Shown here piece by piece: positions 24,013 to 35,260 of a stretch of DNA of 64,000 bases. Origin of the DNA: Lumnitzera littorea (Eukaryota; Streptophyta; Magnoliopsida; Myrtales; Combretaceae); the NCBI GenBank assembly GCA_024138015.1, contig JAMXBB010000008.1, positions 46,421,397 to 46,485,396 of the forward strand. The letters are read 5' to 3'. Every line of letters begins with the position of its first letter. Position 1 is the first letter of the stretch. The notes under the pieces were generated by a model. It ran no database searches and was not told the DNA's origin. It saw only the letters and a program-made list of their open reading frames with translations. The translations under genes and the position numbers were made by a program.

Positions 24013-25048
24013 TCCCCTCCCGGTTGTTTGAGATTTGGGATCAAATCTAGTTTAGGTCCAGTTTGCTCATCTTCGAGAATGTAAGGTTGGAGGTTGGCAA
24101 TGTTGAAAGTGTCTGAGACTTTGTATCCTTTAGGTAATTCAATCTTATAGGCTTTAGGATTGATCTTTTCAAGCACCCTGAAAGGTCTGTTGGCTCTAGG
24201 AGACAACTTGCTCTTCTTTAAGTTTGGGAATCGTTCCTTGCTAAGGTATATCTAAACCAAATTGCTTGGTCGAAATTCTCTCTTCTTCCATCATCAGCTT
24301 CGTTTCTTAAGCTTAATAGCAGCTCGACCCAGTTGCCCTACAACCTTTTGGTGCATGGCTTTGATGGCCATAACTCTTTTGATGGCTGGCCGTTCTTCAT
24401 CAAGCATCGGCTGGGGTGCTTAGTCCAATGGTAGTTCGGGGTTGAACCTATAGGCGACTTCGAATGGAGACATGCTTGTGATGCTGTGGACGGTCCGATT
24501 GTAGGTGAATTAGATGATTGGTAGACACAAATCCCAATTGGCTATGTTTTGTCTAATAGTGACTTATAACAAAGTTCCTATAATTCGATTGACAGCTTTG
24601 GTTTGCCCATTGATTTGTAGATGGTAGGACATGTTGTATAATAACTTGGTTCCTAGTTGCCTCCAAAAGTGGTTTATGAACTTAGGGTCTTGATTTGAAA
24701 CTATGGTTCTAGGTATGGTGAGAAGCTTAATCACCTCCTGTAAGAAAAGAAAGAGATAGTCGAAGCATTGTCAGTCTTGAAATAGGGTACGAAATGTGCC
24801 ATCTTGTTAAATTGATCCATAACTACCATGATGGAGTCCTATCCTTAGGACGTCCTCGATAATCCTAATATGAAGTCTATACTTAGCTCAGGCCATGGTT
24901 TGGTCGGGATCGGCAAAGGTTGGTAATGTCCTTGCTCGGCTTGACTCTTTGCTTTTCGGTAGGTTGCACATATTTCCAACATGAATTGGACATCTCTCTT
25001 CATCCTTAGCCAAAAGAATTTGGAGGATAATACTTCATAAGTTCAATG
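23757..25048 (-). pseudogene. G2 integrase core and C-terminus, running into the LTR
   Basis: Integrase inserts element DNA into the genome. From upstream: an H2C2-like segment ending near 24960 (KFFWLRMKRDV), the core start SIDFILGLS with the first catalytic Asp (about 24850-24870), then a frame-shifted middle. The C-terminal DNA-binding segment follows, with VxIYLSKERFPN (about 24230) and RANRPFRVLEKINP. A 149-codon frame at 23757-24206 is open from MSPRANRPF across the PPT and LTR border and carries GPITRSQTQG inside the LTR. Plant CRM-type chromoviruses are known to have the integrase end overlapping the LTR. Stops and at least one frameshift in the core disable it. Confidence 0.8.
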
Positions 25049-25720
25049 CTAGCTAAAGTATCTTGTCAATCCCTCTCTATGCGCCTCGTGCACTAGTAGT
25101 TCTTGTGTAGAATAGGTCAGGATATATAGCCTCCTTTTCCTGAGTAAGTATCTGTCTTCCCTATGATAGTCGTCCAGCGTTCGTCCTTCCTTACAATGGA
25201 CGTAGATAGGACCAAAGTGTAGGTCTTCAGCATATGAATTCTTGATGGTTGAAAACCTAAGTAGCCTCATCTATAGTTTGGTTAGGAGGGTATGTTATCT
25301 TGATAGGGTATCGGCTACTATATTATTCTTCCTGTTCTTGTATTTTATGACATAAGAAAAACCCTCTATGAACTCAACCCACTTGGCTTGTCTCTGGGAC
25401 AACTTTGATTGGCTCTTTAGATATCTCAAAGACTCATGATCGGTGTACATCATGAATTCCTTGGGTAGTAGGTAGTGTTGCTACACTGTTAGGGCTTAGA
25501 TTAAGGAGTTGAACTCATTGTTATAAACAGAGTAGTTGAGTGTGACTCCTCAAAGTTTCTCGTTGAAATAAGCAATAGGCCGACCTTCCTGCATTAGCAT
25601 AGCACCTATGCCTAGTCCAGATGCATCACACTTTACCTCAAATACCTTGTCGAAGCTTGGTAGAGCTAAGATAGGGGCTATAGTTAGCTTACCCTTCACG
25701 TCTTCAAAACTCCTCCTATC
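25049..25720 (-). pseudogene. G2 RNase H and tether to integrase
   Basis: On the minus strand the region carries YSVYNNEFN-type and KEFMMYTDHESLRYLKSQ-like strands around 25420-25530 (seen in plus as CTCAAAGACTCATGATCGGTGTACATC), then GFSYVIKYKNRKNN near 25330. An open stretch at 25049-25270 has STIKNSYAEDLHFGPIY and YHREDRYLLRKRRLYI, the linker before the H2C2 zinc domain. RNase H removes the RNA template. A few stops interrupt it. Confidence 0.75.
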
Positions 25721-26700
25721 TTTCTCACCTCATCTGAATTCAACATTCTTCTTCGAGAGTTTGGTGAGCGGGGCCACAATTGTATTGAAGTTCCTTATGA
25801 ATTGGCGATAGAATGATACTAGGTTATGGAAACTCCTTACGTTGGTAGAATAGGTTAGCTCGGGGCCATTCTATAATCGTTCTTATCTTTGCCTCATTAA
25901 CTTGGATGCTACCTCCATTCACAACAAATCCTAAGAAGATCACCTCAGATTGGCATAGAGCTGTTTGGCTCGGAGTTTTACAAGCACTTATTGGAGGTGC
26001 TCTTGGTGCGTCTCTAGGTCAGGATTGTATACTAGGATGTCATCAAAATAAACCATGACAAACCTTCCTAGTAATTCTCGGAGCATATGATTCATAAGTC
26101 GCACGAATGTGCTTGGCGCATTGGACAACCCAAATGGTATTACAAGCCATTCATACAAACCATGTCCTATCTTGAAGGCGGTTTTCCACTCATCGCCTTC
26201 ACACATTCGAATTTGATGGTATCCAGATTTGAGATTGATTTTGGAGAACATTCTTGCTCTACTTAATTTGTCTAGTATGTCATCAAGCTTGGGTATGGGA
26301 TACCTATACTTGATGGTGATTCGATTAATGGCCTGGCTATCTACATACATCCTCTAAGACACATCTTTCTTCGATACTAATAAGGTCGATATAGTATAGG
26401 GGCTCAAGGACTTGCACATGTACCTTTTCTCCATGAGATCATCTACTTACCTCTGTAGCTTGGCAGCCTATTTAGGGTTCAATCTATAGGTAAGCTTATT
26501 TGGCAAGGTGGCCCTTGGTTGTGGGTTAATCGCATGCTTGACGCCTCGGATTGGAGGTAGAACCTTTAGTAGCTCCTTCGGAAACAAATTGGCAAAGTCC
26601 CCTAGTATGGTTTTTACCTTGGTCGGTAGCTCTTCTTCCTCGAGTCTCATCTCCAGATGCCTCCTGACAAGTAGATAGGTAGGTCCCTCTAACTCCATTT
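25721..26700 (-). pseudogene. G2 reverse transcriptase (central domain open)
   Basis: The central part is an uninterrupted 120-codon frame at 25988-26350: MYVDSQAINRITIKYRYPIP, then FSKINLKSGYHQIRM, IPFGLSNAPSTF, and the active site VMVYFDDILVY at about 26024-26056. These are the standard gypsy RT blocks with the catalytic Asp pair intact. Upstream, 26468-26698 holds the pre-RT segment (LPPIRGVKHAINP, TLPNKLTYRLNPK). The two parts are separated by stops around 26350-26470. Confidence 0.85.
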
Positions 26701-27390
26701 CTCTTTTTAGTTCACCTTGTGTTAGTACTAAAGCCTACTTCTTTAGGGTTCAGCTAAGCTAGGACTGTATGATTTTTACTTACTCGGCAGTCATGGGACT
26801 CAATTTCACCCTTTTCCCTTCATGCTCTACAGAACATGTGTTCTTCTTACTATCATACATAACTGCTTGATCAAACATCCATGGTCGTCCAAGTAAATAT
26901 AGGACGTACTCATGGGCAGTACATCATAAAGTATTTCATCTCGATACTTGCCAATGTAGATCGGCATAAACACCTGCTTGTTCACTTGTAGGGTTCCCTT
27001 ATCATTGAGTCAATGAAGCTTGTAAGGTTTTAGGTAGGGCATGGTTAGCAATTTTAGCTGTTGGACCATAAATGCAGAGACTACATTGGTGTAGCTTCCA
27101 CTGTCTACAATCAGCACACATAGTGATTCATTCACCTTATACCCAATATGGAAGAGATTTTCTCTTTGTTTGTCTTCGGGTATAGGATTGACACTCATCA
27201 TCCTCCTTAACACTAAAGTGGTTAGCATGAAGTTGCCTTCCTCGTTGTAGATGACTTCCTTATCGAAGAGCTCGGCTTGTCCGTCCTCTTTTAGCTCCTT
27301 TACTTCTTCATTCGGACTATCGACTTTGACGGTTGGCGCCTTGCCTTTGATCACCATTGTTCGCCTGTTCGAACACCGAGCGACCATGTG
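26701..27390 (-). pseudogene. G2 aspartic protease region
   Basis: At 27010-27387 a 125-codon frame includes an acidic linker (PNEEVKELKEDGQAELFDKE) and the active-site segment LCVLIVDSGSYTNVVS at about 27090-27135, with D-S-G intact. The second half (about 26840-26960, minus sense) has LGRPWMF-like wording disrupted by stops. Cleaves Gag-Pol. Confidence 0.8.
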
Positions 27391-28496
27391 TACAAATCCT
27401 TAGCATTTGAAACACTTGATCTTACTCGTCTTCCTCCCTGAACTCTAGCCCTTCTCAAACTTCCTTGGGGGTTCCTTCTCCTTTGCTTAGGTAGTCTGAG
27501 CGAGTCGGGTTTCAGTGACCTTGCTCGATTCCATTCGTACAGGTTTGCTCGGAATAGGTTGACTATTTCCAAGATTGTTGACCGGTGGTCAGAATCTTTC
27601 TGTTTGGTACCTTTTTATCCTTTAGGCGACTCAGATTGCATCATTGAACATCTTAACATCCAAGGTTTCCAAGACATCTCTAATCTCATACTTCAATCCA
27701 CTAATGAATCAAGACACAGTTCGGTTTTCTGGCTCCACAACTTCGCATTGGATCATTAGCATCTGGAACTCTTTAATGTAAGTGTTTACACTTGATACTC
27801 CTTGTCTCAGTTTTTGCAGTCTCTTGAAGGCATCTTGCAAATAATAGCTTCGTACAAACCTCTAACGCATGACTCTCTTCATATCATCCCAACTTCTAAT
27901 CTCTTGTTCTCCTTCCCTTCTTTTGGTGGCTTGCAAGTTCTTCTAGCATAAGGTAGCATAACTAGTGAGCTCCAACACAGCAAGTCTAACCTTTGCATTG
28001 TCAGGCACTTCGTGGCATTCAAACTGTTTTTCAATCTTGTCTACCCAACTAAGGTAGTCTTTGGCATCACCACTTTAAAAAAAACTTAGGATACACATCC
28101 TAAGTCCTTCGACTTTAGAGGCTTGTATATTTCTTTCCTCAGGCTCTAGTACTCTTTTGCATCATCATCTCCTTCCACTTCTTCCTTAATCTCCTCAAGC
28201 GCTAACCTACATCTAGCATCCTTACCAACTCTTTTAGCTCAAGTTGGTTAAGTTGGGGCATTACTTTGGCTAAACTGACCATTGCTTTGTTGTTGTTGCT
28301 TACGTTCCTTAATGGGGCTATTTTTAGCTCGTTGTATGTCTTCTTATATAACGATCACCAAATTAGCTACCAAGTCAATAAGCCTATCTAAGCGGTTATC
28401 TACTGACTAAGGTGAGGAGCTTCTTTCCTATCCTTGACCATGTCGAGTACCACTTTCTTGGTTTCCTAAAGTCTCTTGCACACTTGAATCCGACAT
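27391..28496 (-). pseudogene. G2 gag with zinc knuckle
   Basis: The start ATG on the minus strand at 28496 opens with MSDSSVQETLGNQESG. A helical middle with LDRLIDLV follows near 28390, then the retrotransposon gag core between about 27700 and 28080 with several stops. The zinc knuckle is at about 27380-27420: FKCxGFVHMVARC with a TAA at the second Cys-adjacent position and the last Cys still present. It is followed by SNRRTMVIKG. I chose this ATG because it is the first after the PBS and matches the gag start in spacing. Gag builds the virus-like particle. Confidence 0.75.
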
Positions 28497-28619
28497 TAGT
28501 GTTTACTTCACAATGACAACATTAGACTTCAAAGCTAATTAATAGAACCACTATCATACGGGAGCAGTGACAAACGATTAAAAGAACACAGTAGCTCGAT
28601 CCAGCTTCGAATATAGCCA

Positions 28620-28635
28620 GGCTTTGATACTAAGA
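28620..28635 (-). other. G2 primer-binding site
   Basis: Minus strand reads TTAGTATCAAAGCC just inside the 5' LTR end (CGTATCA). This resembles TGGTATCAAAGCC, the initiator-Met tRNA complement, with changes at the first bases. Confidence 0.7.
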
Positions 28636-29564
28636 TGATACGGACTCAAGGATAAACACACGAACCCAATATTACGCGTAACCAAAGGGGTGGGTCTAAG
28701 CCACAAGATGGCTTGAAAGGTAAATGATAGTCGAAGGTTGAGTAGGGGGTTCTTGTATACTGACGAAGGATATGATGCATTAACACCTTACATGAGCTCA
28801 GGTCATAATTGATATGATGTACAAGTATTGCTGGAGGTCACTCGCCACTAGTCCACGCTCGAATGAGCTAGATAAGAGTAGTTTAAGAGTAAGAGGGGCA
28901 CTTAGCTCAAGAGTGAAAATGTTCAGTGTATTCTGATATCATTTTTCCAGTATGGTGGTATTTATATTATCCTATTAGGATAAATCCTAAGTTACAGAAA
29001 ATTACAAAAGAATGGTCCTTATTTGCTAAAAACAAAAAGGAATAATTTATAAGAAAAATATGAAATCGTGCAAAAGAAGGAATGCGGATACCCTTTGTTA
29101 GAAAGGATAGTACGGATGTTAGTAAGGATAGTACGGATGTTAGTAAAGGATAGTGTGCACGTGTTTTTACCGTAATTCTAACAGTATTGTGGTCCGAGCA
29201 GGGGTAGGCCTATGTTCAGGCTTGTTTGGCATTAGAAGGGGCTGGATAGTAGTTAGTTTAGGGTCAGCTTAAATTAGGTTAGCTTCTGATGGTTGGCTTT
29301 TGACATTTCTGCTCAACTTCAGCACAATAAAGATTGCTACATTTAGATTTAGCATGGGGACTATGGTTTAGTGGAGGGTTTGGCTTGGCATGCTAGTTGA
29401 TCACCTTAGCAACATCTTGGATATCATGGAGATTAAAGTAGCTCAGTAGATCGGACCGGGGCAAGCACTACTCCTTGGTGCTTAACTCACCTTGGATAGC
29501 TTGGTGGACCACCTAAGAGAGCCCTCGAGCTCAGGAGCGTGTAATTGGTCCTTGATCCTTATCA
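28636..29564 (-). repeat. 5' LTR of G2 element
   Basis: 929 bp, TGATAAGGATCAAGG to CCGTATCA on the minus strand. The TATA box lies near 28956. It is 23 bp longer than the 3' LTR, largely because of a tandem duplication of a GGATAGTACGGATGTTAGTAA unit at about 29105-29147. Most visible LTR-LTR differences are C/T or G/A. Confidence 0.92.
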
Positions 29565-29569
29565 TAGAT

Positions 29570-29749
29570 CATTAGTATAAATGTACTAGCAATAGATGTT
29601 TATTGTGTAGTCACAAGCGCAGTATTCATTCTAAACACTTTGAATTTGTTGAGTAACCTTAGTATTGATCTCTTGAGCATCTCCTCCTATCTACTAATAG
29701 GTACTATTCTTAATTCAATTTATCTCCTTCCCTAATGGAGTTGCCAAAT
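29570..29749 (-). other. Leader and PBS-like site of the element interrupted by G2
   Basis: On the minus strand, ATTTGGCAACTCCATTAGGG (29749 downwards) resembles the TTTGGCGCCGTCTGTGGG leader word of Tat/Athila-type elements. The same word is seen cleanly at 34526. The leader continues to 29570 and would join directly to 23101 before the G2 insertion. Confidence 0.5.
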
Positions 29750-30550
29750 AATATAGTAGTGTTGTAGTAGCTAGTTGACCATGTATGATGAGCGTCAGTT
29801 GACTTTAGGATGTTTTGATTTGATAATACATGTGTGAATGTTGTAAGAAGAACCATGAGAAGAGAAATAGGTGAACTAAATGTCTCATTTGTATGCATGT
29901 GATAGTAGATTGGATCCCATGTTCTTAAGTTTCTCTTGATTTGTTCTTCACAAAATAGTTGATTTAAGCTTCTATAGATGCATTGAGTTTCCATGTTGCT
30001 TTGAAACCTTGCAATATGTAGAATGTAAGGGAATGAGAAGGTTAGCCTCTTCATAGATTTGGAGGCCAATCTCAACCATTGGATGGTTTTAGGATAGACA
30101 AATGAGATTAAGAGCTACACATCATTGTTGATCGATTCATTCCCTTCTTTTGATAGATGTGGGCTTTCCTAGAGGTGGGCTTAGATTTTGGTCTTCATAA
30201 GCTCAAAGTCATGTAATGAAAGGGAGAGGCTCAACTTTAAATAAGGTAAGACTAGGTCTTCATTTATTCACATAACCCCTTCATAATCAAAAGCAGAACT
30301 AAGCTTGAAGAATCTTTTTTGATCTTATTTTTCATTTGCAAGACAACCAAGTAAGGTGACATTGGGAGATCAATCTAGCGATCCTATATTGAGCCGATTA
30401 AGTTATATCTTTCTAAAACATCCTTGATTGGGTTCGATCTCCTAAGTTTCATCATTAGCTTATTAAATCGATCCATGATACTAAATTGGGGTTAAAACCT
30501 AATTTCCATCATTAGATTCTTACCTTTTGTTGAGGCTAACCAATTTATTT
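29750..30550 (-). mobile_element. Probable LTR of the older minus-strand element; outer end uncertain
   Basis: Directly upstream, in minus sense, of the PBS-like site. It ends in CTACTATATT before ATTTGGC. It has no coding motif; a 121-codon frame at 29710-30075 crosses the LTR/PBS boundary and is probably chance. The 3' LTR partner was not found by eye, so this rests on the PBS alone. Confidence 0.4.
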
Positions 30551-33500
30551 GACAAACAAGAAGGTAATTACGACAAAAAAACTCAAAATAAACTGAAACT
30601 AATAGAAACATGAAATATGGCGACGAAGATAAAACAAACTTAGCTTGACATCATTCAAGCTTATGCAGATGAAACTATGAATTTTGTGCTTTTCGCAAAA
30701 ACACAAATTTACAAAAAAAAAAAAAAAGAGGAACATGACCCAATGCAACACAAAGTAATACAAGTTTTGTGATTTTTACTACGAGTAACAATAATACAGC
30801 AATTTGAAAATGAGAACGAAACAGTGAGCTTATATCTTATGAAAACTGGAAGCAAAATCAGTTAATTGATTCGGACTAGTATTATTGCTAAAAATGAACT
30901 ATGAAACGGGATTCAAAATTAAATGAATAAGTGATGTAGAGAGAATGGAAATGTAATTATGTAAAGGTAGACTTGTGTTAGTTTTGTAACAGATGATGGT
31001 GTGCGTAATTGTGGATGAATCTATATTTGTTTTTGTAAAAGATATTAATTTTGTTATTAGACAATGATTATAATCTTTTAGTGAAAAAAGTACGAAAGAA
31101 AGCAAGTAAAGGCAAAAGAGGAAGCGTGTAACAAACTATCCAAACTTTACTACACCTGTGAAAATACACTTACAAATGGGAGAAATTTCTCTCCCTAAAT
31201 TTAGAGAGAGAGGTGCAACCATGTACTGCTCCTAACAATTCGAGTTTCCATGTCGATTTAAGTTTGCCGATATAAGTCATTGATTTGAGCTTCCATTTTA
31301 GGCTTGAGTTCATAGAGATTCATGTTACCGTGTATGAATTATAGCATTCTTTAAAGATATGGAACTTTTAATTTTTTGTATATTTTCATTTTCATAACAT
31401 GTATAGTCAATCTTAAAACATGCGAATGGTTTTCTTTTTGAATACTTAACAAACGCTTTGAAGCACTCATTAAATCCGATATTTAATTAATGGAGAATAC
31501 GTACATTGGTCGGACTTTATTTATTCTTTAAATGGCCCACAGACGCCAACCTAAATTTGAAAATTAAAATACTTAGCAGCAACGCTTATGGAATGGGGCT
31601 GTTGGCCAACAATCTCTACTATTTCTCCTTTAAGCAATTAATTCAGATTATGTCAATCTTTCAATGCGTCTGCGTTGCATCGACTTCGGAGTCCATTTTT
31701 CATTGGGGTGGGGAACTATAACATGATCACTATATTAAATCCAAACCAAAAAATTTCTTATTTTTTTTTTCCCCCCTTTTCACCTTCTTTGTAAATCGTC
31801 AACAAATTTTCATTACGGTCATCTTAAACTGCTACATATAGCTAAAAATTACAGTAATAGTATGAACTGATTTTGATTGATGGAGGTAATATTGAGCATT
31901 GAAAATGTTTGTATCGTAAAAGAATAAAATATCGTAAAAAATTCTAAACACATCATAAAAGGCATCCATAATTTTACATCTATTACTTTTCTTTTATATT
32001 ACTTAATTTAGCTCTTTTAACATGATTTCCTAAATAATAAACCTTTTAGAAAAGAAAAGATTAATTTGGAATTACTTATGGAGATTAGGGATGGTAGGTT
32101 TGGAGTAAAGAACGTTTGACTAATTTGTCCACTCGTAACCTTTCTTAAAAAAGCTCATGCACTTAGAGAGGCTACTAATAGATTTGAACTTAATAAGGGC
32201 TCGTGAAGAAATCCATCAATAGGAGGGTACATCTCAGCCATTAATCATTAATGCAATCCGATGGATTTCATTTACAACCTAACCCTATAAATATCAAAGA
32301 GCTCTCCTTATTTAAAACATTTAGTTATTTAGAGAAATGATGTCCTGTTATCAAGTTGCTACCTCAAAAGATTAAGTAGAGTTGAAAACAATGAACACAC
32401 TACCTCTCATATAAAATAATAAGATTAGTACTTCATAGCTTCACTATTGTTACTAATATGTTCGAGCAACCTGATATTAGCTTCTCCTCCTCCTTACCCC
32501 TTTCTCTTTAGGTCACCACTTACATGACATTCCATGTAAGTCTTCTAAGGTCACATATAGCATGAAATACATATTGTATGTACATAATCGTGAGATAATC
32601 GTGACAATTAGATTTTCTTATTTACAATTAAATTATTTAAATTTTTGGGCTTCAAATCAACCATTGATTGTCCAAATAATTTAATCTCTTAACAACTGCT
32701 CCAAAAATGTTTGTTAATACTTTCCATGCATTAGTGATTATGATGTGGCATCAAATGCGTTAATAGATTGAACCTCATGCTAAAATACTTATCCTACTGG
32801 CTTACCAACAGGTAAAGATATTACATATTTTTATAGTTGGTTGCTACTTGTGATATCCTAAATGATTGTTCCATACGGATCATGAAAGAGTAGTTATTGT
32901 GGTATATAAGGCTTCACGTATGGTAAAAATATTACATATATATTTATCTTTTCGTAAAGCAGCCAACATCGAGTTAATCTTATTAGAAAGTTTTAGCTAA
33001 GTAGACTATAAGATCCATTAACTTAAAAATTCTCTATCATTGAGTTAGGTAACTACATGACAAAAACAATAATAATTTACAATATGTGATATCTTTCTAG
33101 CTACGTAAATGGCCTTTGGGTCAAGAGCAAAAGCCCCCACTAAAATAGCCATTACTTAGTGGCTTTTGGCTGGATGCATGCTTGACGTTCCAGGTTCATT
33201 GAAAACCACAATTTTAAATGCAAAAAGATCTGATCTTCAATCCACACTAAGATCTGCGCTGCAATGTATATTCAAGGATTTAGGATGTACAATGGATGTG
33301 TTCATCTCATGATATCCCGCTGATGACACTAGACAATGAATATAATAATATAAAAGTAACATAAGGCACGACTAAAATAATAAGAAAGATCACATATATC
33401 AATTGTCTATTTTTTTTCCCCTTCTTTTTTACTCTCTGTACCATGCGTTAAAAGACATTTGATCTACAATCAACATATTAAAATATGTTTAAAAAGGAAA

Positions 33501-33554
33501 AGGTAAAACTTATTAAGATTAAATTTCTTCTATGAGAATTGTATGAGAATCAAC
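30551..33554. other. Anonymous AT-rich DNA
   Basis: No supported gene. It contains a 13-base A run near 30715, a CTCTCCCTAAATTTAGAGAGAG hairpin near 31190-31212, a T/C run at 31759-31778 and short frames (31506-31721 plus, 71 codons) without a domain. The stretch 32080-32450, with CTATAAATATC at about 32286, looks promoter-like and could be part of an unrecognised LTR or host promoter. Confidence 0.4.
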
Positions 33555-33896
33555 ACTTGAAGTTAAGTTTAAGTAAAGACTCGAACTTTTAAATGGTTAA
33601 AATAGAGAATTAATGTTATATTAAGTAATTGAAATAGAGATTGAACTCTTAAATAGTTAAAATAAAGAATTAATGTTATGATAAGTGGTTATAAATGGAG
33701 GATTATGATTGGGGAAGTTATTAAATAAAATTGTGATTTTAGTCCTCTATTTGAATCACTTATCATAATATTGATAATCTATTTAATTACTTGAGAGTTT
33801 AATCTTCTATGCAAACCATTTGTTATAACATTTGATTTTTCTTTTAATCACTTGAAAATTTGATCCATTTGTTTGAACTTAACTTGTAACAATAAT
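33555..33896. mobile_element. Foldback MITE with long inverted arms
   Basis: About 340 bp in which the left arm (CTTGAAGTTAAGTTTAAGTAAA...) pairs by eye with the reverse complement of the right arm (...TTTGTTTGAACTTAACTTG) along almost the whole length, with the turn near 33705-33740. Each arm also carries an internal direct repeat of about 60 bp; the left units start near 33583 and 33643 with GAACTYTTAAATRGTTAAAA. It is non-coding. The superfamily is unknown, and a target duplication could not be fixed. Confidence 0.7.
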
Positions 33897-33983
33897 CCTT
33901 TTATATATAATTTTCTCCAAATCTTTCTTTCTTTTTTTTTTTTTTTTCCCTCTTCCTAATTCTAGCATTATAGGATTGAGATG

Positions 33984-34525
33984 TGTTAACAAGGCCTTTT
34001 CGACATGGATCCCTTAAGCCTGTGTTGACCTGATTAGGCTTATGGCTTAGGCTGTACCTCTATGGATTTAGCTTCTTTATCCTTGTGGTCGACTTCAGCT
34101 CAGGCCCATTATGTGGCTTGCTTAACTATAACAGTCTTTAATAGCTAGAAGACTGTAGATAAGGCTAAGTGACTGAGTTAATAACCACCTCCTACATTTG
34201 TAAATCATGTTAGACTTTCTAACTCTACTATCCATTATTTGCGGATGTAGCTTCTATCTGCTAACTCCTCTTCAACCGTCGGCTTTACTCCTTTATAAAT
34301 GCAAGGTTACTATCTAACAGTAAATTATTTGATACTTTATACTAAAGCCTTCTCTTTGCATTCAAGTATCCATACTGTCTTTACACACCCAATTAACTTA
34401 AGTATTGAAGTGGCTATGTTAGATAATACCTCAATGTCCCTCACTGTTCTTTATTATGTAGGCTCATACAGTAGCACAAAGCCTAGTTGCAATTAATTTC
34501 TATCGGCCAAAACCTAAGGATGACA
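33984..34525 (+). repeat. Tat 5' LTR
   Basis: 542 bp, TGTTAACAAGGCC to GGATGACA. TATA box TTTATAAATG at about 34292. It matches 61646-62193 along its length; differences are mostly C/T and G/A. Confidence 0.85.
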
Positions 34526-34545
34526 TTTGGCGCCGTCTATAGGAA
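34526..34545 (+). other. Tat PBS / leader signature
   Basis: TTTGGCGCCGTCTATAGG directly after the LTR end. TTTGGCGCCGTCTGTGGG is the leader word common in plant Tat-type elements; two bases have changed. Confidence 0.8.
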
Positions 34546-34683
34546 ATAGATCTAACCTCCTACCCGAGTACACACTAAACACTCTCCTAAACACCATCCT
34601 TAATTACTATCATGTGTTGCATTGACAACCCTTAGAACAACCAGTTTGTGAACAACCAACCTGCTAACAATCAACCCCTAACT

Positions 34684-35200
34684 ATGGAGAAGCTTAAACA
34701 ACGTTTGGAGCGTATAGAGTGTTTACTTGAGGAGTTTGTTTCCTAAAATAAGTTGCTCCATGCTTGTCTTCAGGACGTTGAAAGTATAGTAGGCAGACAA
34801 TGCTGACCTCAATGAGCTTCGCACTATCGTAAGAAGGCTTTTCGAGCAGTAAGGGAGCAAGGTAGCTAACGACGTTAGGTTGGTTGCCAGTAACAAAACC
34901 CCTTCACTAGGGGTATCTAGGAAAAAGTTTTGCCTCCGAACAGCAAACTTCCTATCCTCGACCAATACAACGGTACTAGTGATCCTAATGATCACTACCT
35001 CTACTTTCACACCCTCATGAACCTCCATAGTCATGGGGATGCTATTATGCATATGGCTTTCCCAAGTACTCCGAGGAAAGTATCTTGGACATGGTTTAAC
35101 AACCTACCTGAGAACTTCATTGGCTCCTTTGATAGGTTAGCATGAAGGTTTAGTGATGTGTCTTCGAGGTCAAATATGTAGAGAGGTACCGTAACGAAGC
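34684..35200 (+). pseudogene. Tat gag, N-terminal part
   Basis: ATG at 34684 begins MEKLKQRLERIECLLEEF, a coiled coil, and is stopped soon after. After a frame change, 34930-35145 stays open: PPNSKLPILDQYNGTSDP, DHYLYFHTLMNLH, and TWFNNLPENFIGSFDRLA. This is the retrotransposon gag (PF03732-like) core with the W-x-x-x-L-P-x-x-S/F-I signature. It is cut near 35200-35260 by the minus-strand G3 element and resumes near 40000. Confidence 0.75.
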
Positions 35201-35260
35201 AAACAAAAAAAAAAAAATAGGGAAAAAGTTAGTAAAGTTCGGGTAGTTACCGAATAGATA

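Larger units (their letters stand above)
23102..29569 (-). mobile_element. Complete gypsy element (family G2) with TAGAT target duplication
   Basis: A complete LTR retrotransposon on the minus strand: 3' LTR 23107-24012, PPT 24013-24022, pol, gag, PBS about 28620-28633, 5' LTR 28636-29564. The direct repeat TAGAT flanks it at 23102-23106 and 29565-29569. The length between outer LTR ends is 6458 bp. Domain order gag, protease, RT, RNase H, integrase is Ty3/gypsy. The integrase frame runs into the 3' LTR and no extra envelope-like ORF is seen, which suggests a chromovirus close to the CRM or Reina side (inference). It is the best-preserved element in the window, but has several stops and frameshifts. 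Confidence 0.92.

Noticed and set aside
29710..30075. 121-codon minus-strand frame.
   Set aside because: It crosses the proposed LTR/PBS boundary of a retroelement and shows no known motif; most likely chance.
34723..35052. 109-codon minus-strand frame.
   Set aside because: Antisense shadow of Tat gag, whose core is clear on the plus strand.
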